Assembly: GCA_002841865.1 (NCBI GenBank) | Contig: PHBD01000016.1 | Span: forward strand, 1 to 63,822 | Source: Deltaproteobacteria bacterium HGW-Deltaproteobacteria-19 | Lineage (GTDB): Bacteria; Desulfobacterota; Syntrophia; Syntrophales; PHBD01 | Length of the DNA stretch: 63,822 bases | Reading direction: 5' to 3' | Part shown: positions 35,906 to 44,686 of the stretch, piece by piece | Layout: the number at the start of each line of letters is the position of its first letter | How positions within the stretch are numbered: position 1 is the stretch's first letter | Position numbers and translations under genes: made by a program | Notes under the pieces: model-generated | Seen by the model: the letters and a program-made list of their open reading frames with translations, nothing else | What the model was told of the DNA's origin: nothing | Databases searched by the model: none

Positions 35906-35932
35906 ACTATCCGAATTACCCCGTCCTGTCAA
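35906..35932 (-). promoter_or_regulatory. predicted rpsT promoter
   Basis: Consensus TTGACA on the minus strand (35932-35927) with GATAGT 15 bases later (35911-35906). The spacing is short, so the exact -10 is unsure. Confidence 0.4.
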
Positions 35933-35963
35933 GGGTAAAGTGCCAAAAGTCGTCAACAATCAC

Positions 35964-35992
35964 TTGACTTGCCACTGCCGATTGGGTATGGT
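35964..35992 (+). promoter_or_regulatory. predicted tRNA operon promoter
   Basis: TTGACT (35964-35969), 17 bases, TATGGT (35987-35992). Transcription would begin near 36000, 26 bases before tRNA-Ala. Confidence 0.6.
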
Positions 35993-36025
35993 GCCCTCCG
36001 CAACAAGCCAATCCGACCAAGACGT

Positions 36026-36101
36026 GGGGATGTAGCTCAACTGGGAGAGCGCGGCGTTCGCAATGCCGAGGTCAGGGGTTCGATCCCCCTCATCTCCACC
36101 A
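36026..36101 (+). tRNA. tRNA-Ala (anticodon CGC)
   Basis: 76 nt including an encoded CCA end. The acceptor stem GGGGATG/CATCTCC pairs with one G-U. The anticodon loop TTCGCAA gives CGC, reading GCG. The T-loop TTCGATC is standard. It lies 23 bases before tRNA-Arg on the same transcript. Confidence 0.95.
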
Positions 36102-36124
36102 TTTCTTTTTACACCTCATCTTTC

Positions 36125-36201
36125 GCCCCCGTAGCTCAGGAGGATAGAGCACCGGATTCCTAATCCGGGTGCCCCGCGTTCGAGTCGCGGCGGGGGCACC
36201 A
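36125..36201 (+). tRNA. tRNA-Arg (anticodon CCT)
   Basis: 77 nt with an encoded CCA. Acceptor GCCCCCG/CGGGGGC; anticodon stem CCGGA/TCCGG around TTCCTAA, so anticodon CCT reading AGG. The 3' part is repeated at 45508 and more weakly at 50683, showing that this gene is an integration target. The gene itself is intact. Confidence 0.95.
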
Positions 36202-36225
36202 TTTATTTCAAGGGGTTGGCCGATA
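36156..36225 (+). repeat. attachment-site repeat, left copy (3' end of tRNA-Arg)
   Basis: 70 nt from the anticodon arm of tRNA-Arg to 24 bases past it. It matches 45508-45577 at 62 of 70 positions. Together they bracket the AT-rich island. Confidence 0.7.
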
Positions 36226-36308
36226 AGCTTTGGAAGGGAGTTCGTATTTCTTTGATTTGGTCCCGCTATGGTCCCGCCGGGCTTGAGGATGTCTTCCGAT
36301 AATTTAAA

Positions 36309-37184
36309 TTATTTAATGACAATGCTTCCATCCTTAACGCCTCTTTCAAACGATTTTGCATCGAATGAAAACCTTTTTGCGTTTTCAGGATATATATCAA
36401 TCATCATAAATTTTCGATAGAATTTAATTAAATAAGGTGCATGCGGTTCTTTTAAGGCCTTTTTAATGAGTTTTCTCTCATCTTTAAGTTTTTGCTTCAA
36501 TCTATACCAATTCCTTGATACAGTCAATAAATCTTCTACTCTCTTTTTCCGACCAGAACCACTACAATAATACTTAATGTACTTATATGCTCCTTTTCTA
36601 AATATTTCGTCGGAAATAATGAGTGCAAATTTTGAACTATCTATTGCATTTGAAAATGCGTCCAATGAAATATCAAAGTTTTTTGTATGGATTAACTTTT
36701 CATAAAAAGCAGAAAAACCCTTTTCTACTTCACCTGCGGTCACTGTTGTTTCAGGAGCGAGCAAGCCCCAAACGGGGCACGCTTCTGTTATAGATACTTC
36801 CCTGTACACATAGGCTGATTTGCATGCGCCACTGGATAGAAATAAATTATTTTTACATGCAACGTTAATCGCTCTCAATAAAGTGAACACGCTACTCCAC
36901 TCGAGATGTGATCCATCCGGAAATGACATTGCTTCGCGTCTCGCGTGCCCTTCTATATGCAAAATGGGGATGGTTCCTTTGCAAATAACATCGTTACGTA
37001 TTCTAATAAGAATATCTTTGAAATTTTTTGAATTGGAACATATGTGTCTTTCACAGGGCATTTCTTGTTTTGTATGTATTAACCAATCAGTCATGTCCTC
37101 GTGAAGTCTACGCCCGGTCTGTAAATCAGTTGCTGGTACAGCATCAATGATGATAAATGCATCTGCAAAAAAGGTCGCAGTCAT
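36309..37184 (-). CDS. caspase/CHAT-like fold protein, putative
   Basis: A protein of 291 residues with no family I can name firmly. The segment 71-165 looks like the core of caspase-like peptidases: 'IPILHIEGHARRE' (His80), 'FPDGSHLEWSSVFTLLRAIN', then 'NNLFLSSGACKSAY' (Cys121) and 'PVWGLLAPETTVTAGEV'. His80 and Cys121 are spaced as a catalytic dyad would be. The C-terminal third is Lys-rich. Composition is AT-rich, unlike the core genome. An IS4-type element lies directly upstream, and beyond it on the same strand is the 591-residue gene. A role as a defence effector is inference. Confidence 0.55.
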   Translation of the reverse strand: MTATFFADAFIIIDAVPATDLQTGRRLHEDMTDWLIHTKQEMPCERHICSNSKNFKDILIRIRNDVICKGTIPILHIEGHARREAMSFPDGSHLEWSSVFTLLRAINVACKNNLFLSSGACKSAYVYREVSITEACPVWGLLAPETTVTAGEVEKGFSAFYEKLIHTKNFDISLDAFSNAIDSSKFALIISDEIFRKGAYKYIKYYCSGSGRKKRVEDLLTVSRNWYRLKQKLKDERKLIKKALKEPHAPYLIKFYRKFMMIDIYPENAKRFSFDAKSFERGVKDGSIVIK

Positions 37185-37257
37185 GAGTGTAACCTATTGA
37201 ATTTATATTATGTAGAATTCATTTTCTTGAATATTCTTTGCATTAATGTGCGTGGAT

Positions 37258-38587
37258 CATTACTGTCCGGAATAATCCGTGAATAAGTTCAGCTGGTTAG
37301 AACTATTATCCGTGTCGTTTGTGTAGTCGTAGAATGTAAGTAGCTGAAACATGGGTGTTCTTTCAAATAGGGAGACGCTCAACACCTGTAAAATTGTGTA
37401 GAGACTTTCCTGGAGATTCAGCCGTTTTTTGATGATCGCAACGATCAGATAGACGGAAATGGCAATCCAGATCTGGGTTTTCACGGCGTTCTCCGAAGTG
37501 CCGTAAAAGCTCTTGATGCGCAGATTCTGCTTGATCCACTTGAAGAAGAGCTCCACCTGCCATCGTTGTTTGTAGAGTTGGGCGACGGTGATGGCGGGCA
37601 ACAGAAAGTTGTTGGTAAGAAACATCAGGGTTTTGTCGGTCTCGGTGTCGTAATATCTCACTCGGCGGAGCTTGTCGGGATAATCCCCGGCCGACTTCGG
37701 AACAGTCAGCCGAATGGATTGATCGCAGACAACCCCTGTGGATTTGTCTACCGGATGGGAGTAGAGCCTGCGGCACTTCAGATTTGACTTGGCCCGGATC
37801 ACGAAGAAAGCGGAGGCCCGGGTGACAGAATGGAGTCTGGAGAAGTCCAAAAAGCCGCGATCCATAATGTAGAAGGCGCCCGTTTCCAGAGGGATCATAT
37901 CCAGGACGTTGACCTCGTGGAGTTTTCCGTCGGAGATATGGATAAAGCTCGGGATATTGCCCCGCAGGTCGAGCAGGGTATGGAGACGGACGGCCCCTTT
38001 TGTCTGCCGGAAGCATGCCCAGGGAAAGAGGGACAGGGACAAGTCGATCGTCGTGGCATCCAGGGCATAAACCGTGTTCTGAAGTTCCACGGCCAACGGT
38101 TCCTTGTGGTAGAGCTTCCTGGCGATGCCGATCAGATGATGGGCAAAATCGGCGTAGATGCGCCAGCCCCGCATCTCGTTCGCTTCTGCCAGGGTGCTGC
38201 GGGAAACCTTGCTGCGGATGCCCATGTGATAGAGCTTGTTCTTTTGCGCTCGAAGGCAGGCCTCGATGTCCCGCAGGCTCTCCCGATACGCCAGTTGTGC
38301 GAAAGCCATGGTACGGAACTGATCCATGCAGGTGAAATGCTTCACGCTGAAGTTGCCGCGGTATCGTTCCACACAGCGCTGAAAGGTTTTCAACGGCATG
38401 AAGTCCATGATTTGGGTAAACACAAGCGGGCCTGAATACATGAGCGTTCCTCCCCGGAGAAAATCCTCGGGAAGGTTTGCAGAATCCGCTATGCGTTTTC
38501 AAGTCGAGGACAGACATAAATTGCATCTTTCGTGATAGATGTTAACCCTTTACAAATCTTAATTGACGATTATTCCGGACAGTAGTG
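37258..38587 (-). mobile_element. IS4-family insertion sequence, copy 1
   Basis: 1330 bp. The inverted ends are CATTACTGTCCGGAATAATC on the left and, reversed, CACTACTGTCCGGAATAATC on the right, 19 of 20 identical. They contain one transposase gene. No clear target duplication is seen beyond a possible AT. It sits between the 591-residue and caspase-like genes. The ends resemble those of the second element at 41763. Confidence 0.85.
37260..38441 (-). CDS. IS4-family transposase
   Basis: A protein of 393 residues. DDE residues are visible in order: Asp in 'VYALDATTIDLSLSLF', Asp in 'GAFYIMDRGFLDFSRLH' and Glu in 'WQVELFFKWIKQNLRIK'. The stop codon lies inside the left inverted repeat. It is intact and of normal length. 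It is related to, but clearly different from, the transposase at 41779. Confidence 0.92.
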   Translation of the reverse strand: MYSGPLVFTQIMDFMPLKTFQRCVERYRGNFSVKHFTCMDQFRTMAFAQLAYRESLRDIEACLRAQKNKLYHMGIRSKVSRSTLAEANEMRGWRIYADFAHHLIGIARKLYHKEPLAVELQNTVYALDATTIDLSLSLFPWACFRQTKGAVRLHTLLDLRGNIPSFIHISDGKLHEVNVLDMIPLETGAFYIMDRGFLDFSRLHSVTRASAFFVIRAKSNLKCRRLYSHPVDKSTGVVCDQSIRLTVPKSAGDYPDKLRRVRYYDTETDKTLMFLTNNFLLPAITVAQLYKQRWQVELFFKWIKQNLRIKSFYGTSENAVKTQIWIAISVYLIVAIIKKRLNLQESLYTILQVLSVSLFERTPMFQLLTFYDYTNDTDNSSNQLNLFTDYSGQ

Positions 38588-38612
38588 ATATGGGCCAGCT
38601 ATTTCTAAGATT

Positions 38613-40388
38613 CTATATGCAAGTCTTCTTAAGGTCTGGATTCACCTCTTTTAAAACCTCCGCGATGCCATATATACTGGATACACACATATGCAAAATC
38701 ATGAATCCTTGAAAAATAAAGGGCTTGGTATCATCAACTTTCGCTAAAGTGTAACTTTCTTTTAACGTATTACTCGGCAAATGAGCGTCCGCTAGTCTTA
38801 ATTCATATATACCAACCAAGGGACTCAACAGCGACCTTGCCTCTTGAGGTTCAATATATTTAGCTAGAACGTTCTCAAGAGATTTCAGAGAACCCCATTT
38901 TTTCCCTTCTGGTGGTTTAACTATTGTTTGTAGTGAGTCTGTATTGATGCTATCCGCTGTTAATCTAGCGAGATCTTTAGCGAGAGACAAAAACCCTGAT
39001 AGGTCAATTGACCGAAATCTATGACAGATTTTTAAGAGCTGAGATTTGTGTTCATGTTCTCTGAAAAGCCGAAAATTGAATTTCGCTAAAGTGACTTCAT
39101 TTGCCAGATCTATTCCTTTGCTGAGAAATGGCTCCGGCGCATGTGTTCTCGCTGGTATAGCTCTCATTTGAGAGGCTAATAGTTCTTCCGAGACCTTGCC
39201 ATCTGGGCCTACATTGTAGCCAGCCCATATTTTCTGTTGCCATTCAGGAAGGAGTGAAATATCTTTAGCATATACATTGATTAGTCCAAGTTGATTAATT
39301 CCAAAATGTATATTGTAGTCTGGTGAACATTTTACTCCTCCCGTATCACATGTGTACCATTCTAATGATCCCCCTCGGCGGTGTGCCAATGCCATAATGA
39401 CATCTGGCTTAAACCAGAGCCAACGCCCATGTTTATCCAATGTTTCTGCATCCTCTCGTGTACCAGAGGAATCAGTTATAAAATAAACCGTTGCCGGCGA
39501 TTTATCGCCACGTATTCTGTGACTTAGAGTGCTAGGATTGACCCACTCGTTTCGCCATAATTCGCCCTCAATGATATATAGCTTACGTCCCTTATCTTCT
39601 ACAGTCCATGATGTTGAAACAATATTTTCATTTGCCGGAAAATCGAAAGTCGGTACATCCTCTTCTGGGTCAACATCGGTCCGTGATGCATGAAAAATTG
39701 CTGTTTTAGCGCCATATGCGCTGCCCCCTTCATGTATTTCAATAACCCGTCCTTCCCAACGATCACCTTTGCTTATTTGAGAAATCGGGTTGTCAGTCCA
39801 CTTTATAAAACTTGGATTATCGACAACGATCATTCTTGTCCTGTATGAAGTTAAATAAAGCGCCATGTCTCTTGCACAAAGATAATCCTTTAAGTGCTCT
39901 GCCCGGATTTCTAATAGGCAGGGACTACCATCTTCTCTTCTTCTTAAGTGTGCAACATCTACATAACCCTCATCCGGACTAACCCAAACATCATCTTCTC
40001 TCTTTAAACCAAGAGCAATAACAATATCTTGGTGTAAATGCCAAATACTGTGTTCATCACTATTCCCACGCTGCGCAAGTAAAAGGTGAATGCCCGTGAA
40101 TGTGCCTTTATCGTCCTCAAAGATATCAGATTGATGATATTTCCCATTATCAACATATGATCCATGATCGTGACTAATTCCAACTTCCATCCAACCTAGC
40201 TTTTCAGTGTCCGATTTATTCTTTAATGGAACAGCCAGAGACCCTGCACCAAAGAACTCTCTCTTGTATCCGATATATCCGTATTCCCCTTCCGATAAAA
40301 TGTCAAAAGCAGCCCTGAGTGGAACCCAAACAGCCGTATCATAAAACCTTTTTCTTATATCCAGCATTTCAAACCATTCTTGATTCAT
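38613..40388 (-). CDS. uncharacterised 591-residue protein with possible C-terminal HEPN motif
   Basis: I do not recognise this family. The N-terminal 350 residues look globular and beta-rich, with motifs such as 'YIGYKREFFGAGSLAVPL', 'DEGYVDVAHLRR' and 'CLLEIRAEHLKDYLCARD'. The last 170 residues are helical and contain R531-LADA-H536, an R-x4-H pattern as in HEPN ribonucleases ('GIYELRLADAHLP'). Composition is AT-rich. AAAAAGG precedes the ATG. Without the IS element its stop would be about 95 bases from the caspase-like gene, so the two were probably an operon. Defence role inferred. Confidence 0.5.
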   Translation of the reverse strand: MNQEWFEMLDIRKRFYDTAVWVPLRAAFDILSEGEYGYIGYKREFFGAGSLAVPLKNKSDTEKLGWMEVGISHDHGSYVDNGKYHQSDIFEDDKGTFTGIHLLLAQRGNSDEHSIWHLHQDIVIALGLKREDDVWVSPDEGYVDVAHLRRREDGSPCLLEIRAEHLKDYLCARDMALYLTSYRTRMIVVDNPSFIKWTDNPISQISKGDRWEGRVIEIHEGGSAYGAKTAIFHASRTDVDPEEDVPTFDFPANENIVSTSWTVEDKGRKLYIIEGELWRNEWVNPSTLSHRIRGDKSPATVYFITDSSGTREDAETLDKHGRWLWFKPDVIMALAHRRGGSLEWYTCDTGGVKCSPDYNIHFGINQLGLINVYAKDISLLPEWQQKIWAGYNVGPDGKVSEELLASQMRAIPARTHAPEPFLSKGIDLANEVTLAKFNFRLFREHEHKSQLLKICHRFRSIDLSGFLSLAKDLARLTADSINTDSLQTIVKPPEGKKWGSLKSLENVLAKYIEPQEARSLLSPLVGIYELRLADAHLPSNTLKESYTLAKVDDTKPFIFQGFMILHMCVSSIYGIAEVLKEVNPDLKKTCI

Positions 40389-40781
40389 ATATATATCCTT
40401 TTTAGTTTTTTATTCTATAATACTCAGGTTCAATACTTGTAAGGAGAGCATTTATTCCATTTTTTATAATTATATCAATATTTATGATGTAGGCCAACCT
40501 GCATGCTGTCTATAAGTTATTTGATGCTAGTAATAACATTTCTTATTCTCGGACGTATAACAATTTTAAAAAATCCATTCTTTTTAGTTTATTATTTTAA
40601 TTGTCTTCATTATATTTTGCTTACAGTATTGTACTGTTATAAAAAGTTTAGATATAATTGAATTTTTTTAAAAAAACCTTTTTCGTAATAGATCATCAAT
40701 GGTTAGATTTATTTAGTCTAAGCAATATGTTATGATATTCTTGCGAGCAATATTATCTATTGTTATTTGACAAAATATATT
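40389..40781. other. 393-base AT-rich gap
   Basis: Strongly AT-rich with runs such as TTTTTTTAAAAAAACC. I see no gene, RNA or clear promoter. It lies between two minus-strand genes and probably carries the promoter of the 591-residue gene. Confidence 0.4.
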
Positions 40782-41249
40782 TTATTCCTCTCGCACTTTT
40801 CTCTCAGATACGAATAGAAAGGATAGATTGAGTAAGGCCTTCGCGTATGGGGGTATTCTTTGAATTTGATATTCCCAAGCTGGCTGGTCAGGAACAGCTA
40901 AGAAGAATTTTTCTTCACCCCCTTGCATCTTTAGCACCAGTTGACCTAACGCAGAGTAGATAGCCTGATCCTTTTGACGTGACGAATCACCCTCAACTTC
41001 GCCAATAAATGTTTCTTTATCAGGGTGTATCGCTACGATATCCGTGCGCCCATATCGTGGATGAGTGCCGATCGTTGCACCTATATTCTTCAAGGCATTT
41101 TCGGCTATACGCGCACGCGTGGCTTTGTCTGGTTTGTGTTGTCCACCATGGGCTCGTTCCATGGGATCGATGTGGACGAACACATTCCAGCCGTTGTTTG
41201 GAGGGAAATGGTGTTGAATAAGCCAGCGCTTTACTTCGAGTTGGTACAT
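40782..41249 (-). CDS. uncharacterised protein, possible PD-(D/E)XK nuclease fold
   Basis: A protein of 155 residues, family not recognised. The core 'GRTDIVAIHPDKETFIGEVEGDSSRQKDQAIYSALGQL' has D70, E84 and E86 followed by Gln and a helix, as in restriction-like nucleases where Asp and Glu bind metal. The C-terminus forms hydrophobic strands (KFFLAVPD, LLNLSFLFVSE). It is moderately AT-rich and lies upstream of the 591-residue gene on the same strand. It may belong to the same defence-like set. This is inference from a short motif. Confidence 0.5.
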   Translation of the reverse strand: MYQLEVKRWLIQHHFPPNNGWNVFVHIDPMERAHGGQHKPDKATRARIAENALKNIGATIGTHPRYGRTDIVAIHPDKETFIGEVEGDSSRQKDQAIYSALGQLVLKMQGGEEKFFLAVPDQPAWEYQIQRIPPYAKALLNLSFLFVSERKVREE

Positions 41250-41762
41250 GGATGATGTGCTCCCGTGAAGAATGAGACATCACGTTGCATATACCTGAAG
41301 CCGACTAATGTGGAAATGGTTCCGGTGGGACTGACTGACGGTCAGGAAGTATAGGAGGCGATGATCAGTCTGTCAATGCAAATTTCCAAGATGCAAGCGA
41401 GGTGATTCAGAAAAAAATTACCCTTTTGTGACATCTACGTCCAGATGGTTACTATTTGATCTTTGTATTACCTGTCTTACTATCGTTACCATTGTCGTAA
41501 CAATATGTTATTGTTGATTTATCTTCCATGCTGTTTTTTGTTCTTCTGTTTTTTGCAAAGGACATCGAAAAGCATCTTAATACATAGGTAACATATAGGG
41601 TAGCAATTTATGGTTTATAATAGGTATTTGAGAGAATCATGAGTAGAATCAAAGCGTTGATAATAAACGTCGTGGCTGTAGCCAATGGAAGCCAGTCAAG
41701 CCAATTGTTTGTAATAAATAAAAAAATAGCAAAAGAATCTCATTAAACTTTTCTCTCTAGTT
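41250..41762. other. 513-base AT-rich gap
   Basis: No gene supported. One short near-palindrome, TGACTGACGGTCAGG (41331-41345), lies upstream of the 155-residue gene and might be an operator; it resembles but does not match the TetR sites. The rest is AT-rich up to the IS end. Confidence 0.4.
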
Positions 41763-43087
41763 CACTACTGTCCCAATGTTAGTCGAACAAATTCAGCTGG
41801 TTGCTGATATCGGTGTCTTCGAGGATGTAACCTGTATTTGAAAGTGCCTGAAAGATGTGGGTTTTCTCGAAGAGGGTGACACTCAAAATCTGTAGAATTG
41901 TGTAGAGACTCTGATCGATTTTCAGGGTCTTGCGAACGATGGCGACCAGGACATAGACGGAGATGGCGATCCAGATCTGGGTCATCACGGCGTTCTCGGT
42001 GGTGCCATAGAAGGTCTTGATCCGGAGGTGTTGCTTGATCCACTTGAAGAACAGTTCCACTTGCCAGCGATTCCGGTAGAGATCGGCGATGGTCAGGGCG
42101 GGCAGGGTGAAGTTGTTGGTCAGGAAAACGAGGGTATGGTCGCTCTTTGCATCGAAGTATCTGATCCGGTGAATCTTTTCCGGGTATTTTTTCTTCACGA
42201 CGGATCCCGTGAGGGCAACGATCTGATCGCACTGAATGCCGGTGGTCTTGTCGACGGGCCGGGAATAGAGGCGCTTTCGGCTGAAGTTGGCTTTCGCCCG
42301 GGTCACGAAGAAGGCCGGTGTCTGCTGGATCCGGTGAAGCCGGCTGAAATCCAGATAGGCCCGATCCATAACGTAAATAGCCCCCGGCTCGAGGATCAGA
42401 TCGTCGAGGATGTTGACGTCGTGAACCTTCCCCGCCGTCACGATGACGACGGAAGGGATGTTGCCCCGGAGATCCAGAAGGGTGTGCAGTTTGACGGCGC
42501 CCTTGTGTTTCCGGAACTCGGCCCAGGGAAACAGGGTCAGGCAGAGATTGATGGTGGTCGAATCCAGGACGTAGACCGCTTGATCCAGTTCGATGCTGAA
42601 AGAATCGGTTGCATAGAGGGTTCTTGCCTTGGCGATCAGGAGGGAAGCGAAATCGGCAAAAATCCTCGCATCCCGGACTTGATTGGCGTGAGCCAGGGTG
42701 TTGCGGGACACCTTTCCCCTGATGCCCAGGTGATAAAGCCGGGATTGGGCTGCCCGTAGACAGACTTGGATGTCCCGCAGACTTTCCCGGTAGGTCAGTT
42801 GGGCGAAGGCCATGCATAGAAATTGATCCCAGCAGGTGAAGCTCTTGACCTTGTAGTTGCCGTTGTATCGCTCGACGCACTTTCGGAACTCGTAGGTGGG
42901 GACAAAATCCATCAACTGGGCAAAGATCGTTCTTCCGGAATGCATCGACAGCCTCCTCCCGCGGTGATGGCGGAGACTGACACAGCCGGGGAAAAATTTT
43001 CAAATCGATAAATGACATTTTTCGTCAATAATGATTTTTAATTAACAGGTTAGGTCACCCCGAAAAACGAACGTTGGGACAGTAGTG
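41763..43087 (-). mobile_element. IS4-family insertion sequence, copy 2
   Basis: 1325 bp. The left end CACTACTGTCCCAATGTT and reversed right end CACTACTGTCCCAACGTT match at 17 of 18. One transposase gene lies inside. The right end stops at the start codon of the DUF1330 gene. No target duplication is evident. Confidence 0.85.
41779..42945 (-). CDS. IS4-family transposase
   Basis: A protein of 388 residues with DDE residues in 'VYVLDSTTINLCLTLF', 'IYVMDRAYLDFSRLH' and 'WQVELFFKWIKQHLRIK'. It begins MHSGRTIFAQLMDFVPTYEF, close in design to the transposase at 37260, but its body and ends have diverged. It is GC-rich, unlike the flanking island DNA, so it is probably a recent arrival. Confidence 0.92.
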   Translation of the reverse strand: MHSGRTIFAQLMDFVPTYEFRKCVERYNGNYKVKSFTCWDQFLCMAFAQLTYRESLRDIQVCLRAAQSRLYHLGIRGKVSRNTLAHANQVRDARIFADFASLLIAKARTLYATDSFSIELDQAVYVLDSTTINLCLTLFPWAEFRKHKGAVKLHTLLDLRGNIPSVVIVTAGKVHDVNILDDLILEPGAIYVMDRAYLDFSRLHRIQQTPAFFVTRAKANFSRKRLYSRPVDKTTGIQCDQIVALTGSVVKKKYPEKIHRIRYFDAKSDHTLVFLTNNFTLPALTIADLYRNRWQVELFFKWIKQHLRIKTFYGTTENAVMTQIWIAISVYVLVAIVRKTLKIDQSLYTILQILSVTLFEKTHIFQALSNTGYILEDTDISNQLNLFD

Positions 43088-43374
43088 TGGCTGCATATGT
43101 AATCGCCCAAGTAGAAGTGACTGATTGGGACAAGTTTAAAGAATACCTGAAGGAAACGCCGATTGTGAGTGCCCAATATGGAGGGAAATATATCGCACGA
43201 GGCGGCGAAATGGTTGTACTTGAAGGAGATGATTATTCAAAGAGGGTGGTTATAATCGAGTTCCCTTCTCTTGCGAAGGCCAAAGAATGGTATAGCTCCA
43301 AAGAATATAGGGAGATAAAGAAACTCCGTGAGGGAGCAGCAAAAGGGTTACTGATTGCTATTGAGGGGTGTTGA
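43087..43374 (+). CDS. DUF1330-like dimeric alpha-beta barrel protein
   Basis: A protein of 95 residues: MAAYVIAQVEVTDWDKFKEYLK at the start and 'VVIIEFPSLAKAKEWYSSKEYREIKKLREGAA', the typical DUF1330 pattern. Function in the family is unknown. The start codon GTG overlaps the last bases of the IS end, so the IS seems to have replaced the original start and all upstream control. The coding part looks complete. Confidence 0.82.
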   Translation: MAAYVIAQVEVTDWDKFKEYLKETPIVSAQYGGKYIARGGEMVVLEGDDYSKRVVIIEFPSLAKAKEWYSSKEYREIKKLREGAAKGLLIAIEGC

Positions 43375-43433
43375 AGGGATTCGTGAAGAGCCCCAATTCG
43401 ACCGGACAACTTCGATTCTTACTGGAGTTGCCC

Positions 43434-44282
43434 CTAATTTACCGGACAAGTCTCTAACTTAACCGCAAGTCTCCGATATTCTCGGGGAGACTTCATTTTC
43501 AGGCCCTTGTGGGGATGGAACTCGTTGTAATCCTCAAACCATTTCGGCAACTGCGCCAAGACGAACCGGGCATTGTACAGAGGGTTGACGTGAACATAAT
43601 CGCGTTTAAATGTCTTGACGAAAGCCTCCGCCATCCCGTTGGATTCGGGGCTGTAAAACGGTGTCGTACAGACGATGAATCCGACGGATTCGGCAAACGC
43701 AACGGTCTCTCTGGCAATATAGGCAGGTCCATTGTCACTGAGCCATTCGATGGGCTCCGGGAGTCGATCAATCATACCATGCCGGGCCTCCGTCGATTGA
43801 ACGATCAGATCCCGGATCATCTTTCCGTTGATTCCGCCCGTCGTCGCCACATAACTGATGATCTCCCGATCGCAGCAGTCCAGAGTAAAAGCCACCCGGA
43901 TCCGTTCCTTGCTCCAGCAGGCGATCTCGAAAACATCGGAACACCACCGCAGGTTGCTTCGTGTTGTCACAATGGTACCGTCATGAACCCGCTGGGAGTG
44001 CCCTGTCGACTTTTGCAGCAACAGGCCCCCGATCTTCATGAGCCGGTAGATCCGCTTGGGGTTCACTGGTGCCTGCCCATGACCGTGCAGCATGCGATTC
44101 AGATGAGCCGTCACTCTCCGGTAACCGGAAGTAACCCGGTGATTGACGATCTCCCGGATCAGGACGAGGTAAAAGTCATCCTCGGCTCTCCGGTAATGTC
44201 GCCTTCGCGGCCTGGTTCCTTCCTGGCGCTTCTCATACTGGCGGGATCTCGATACGCCCAGCGTCTCACAGAGCGCCTTCAT
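43434..44282 (-). CDS. IS3-family transposase, orfB
   Basis: A protein of 282 residues with an rve integrase core: 'FTLDCCDREIISY' (Asp), 'EWLSDNGPAYIA' (Asp) and 'YSPESNGMAEAFVKTFKRDY' (Glu). An N-terminal HTH_21-like region holds 'YRRVTAHLNRMLHGHGQ'. It overlaps orfA by 4 bases. Such pairs often make a fusion by programmed frameshifting; here an ATGA overlap may couple them instead. Confidence 0.92.
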   Translation of the reverse strand: MKALCETLGVSRSRQYEKRQEGTRPRRRHYRRAEDDFYLVLIREIVNHRVTSGYRRVTAHLNRMLHGHGQAPVNPKRIYRLMKIGGLLLQKSTGHSQRVHDGTIVTTRSNLRWCSDVFEIACWSKERIRVAFTLDCCDREIISYVATTGGINGKMIRDLIVQSTEARHGMIDRLPEPIEWLSDNGPAYIARETVAFAESVGFIVCTTPFYSPESNGMAEAFVKTFKRDYVHVNPLYNARFVLAQLPKWFEDYNEFHPHKGLKMKSPREYRRLAVKLETCPVN

Positions 44283-44686
44283 GGGATGTCGTCCCTTTTG
44301 AGCAAGGGCATCCGCGAGATCAGTTTTTTTTCGCGGGCGATCTCCAAGGCGTCTTTCAGAATCTCATTTTCCAAGGTCTTGCGACCCAGCATCCGCTCCA
44401 ACTCCTGGATCCGACGCTTGAGACCCCGGACTTCCGATGAAGGAACCAGCTCTTCCTCTGCCCGGACGGCGACCAGTGCCCCCTCGTGGAACAACCGACG
44501 CCACCGAAATAGCTGGCAAGGATGCACTTCGTATTTGCGCGCCACGATGGAAACTCTCATCCCCAGCTGCTCCGCTTCGAGCACCATCGCCTTCTTCTGT
44601 TCCGCGCTCCATCGCCGCCGGCGCTGCACACTAGTAATCACTTCGACCGGTAACATGGACAACCTCTCTCCCTGGTTTGAGTGCAA
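44279..44686 (-). CDS. IS3-family transposase, orfA (helix-turn-helix)
   Basis: A protein of 135 residues: 'RRRWSAEQKKAMVLEAEQ...SIVARKYEVHPCQLFRWRRL' is the HTH_Tnp_1 domain, followed by a leucine-rich coiled coil (RRIQELERMLGRKTLENEILKD) used for dimerisation. It binds the IS ends. The start is the ATG at 44686 or 44656. Confidence 0.9.
   Translation of the reverse strand: MHSNQGERLSMLPVEVITSVQRRRRWSAEQKKAMVLEAEQLGMRVSIVARKYEVHPCQLFRWRRLFHEGALVAVRAEEELVPSSEVRGLKRRIQELERMLGRKTLENEILKDALEIAREKKLISRMPLLKRDDIP

Noticed and set aside
41331-41345. Third TetR operator (TGACTGACGGTCAGG)
   Set aside because: The arms do not form the TGACTG-NN-CAGTCA palindrome, and the context is a foreign island gene.
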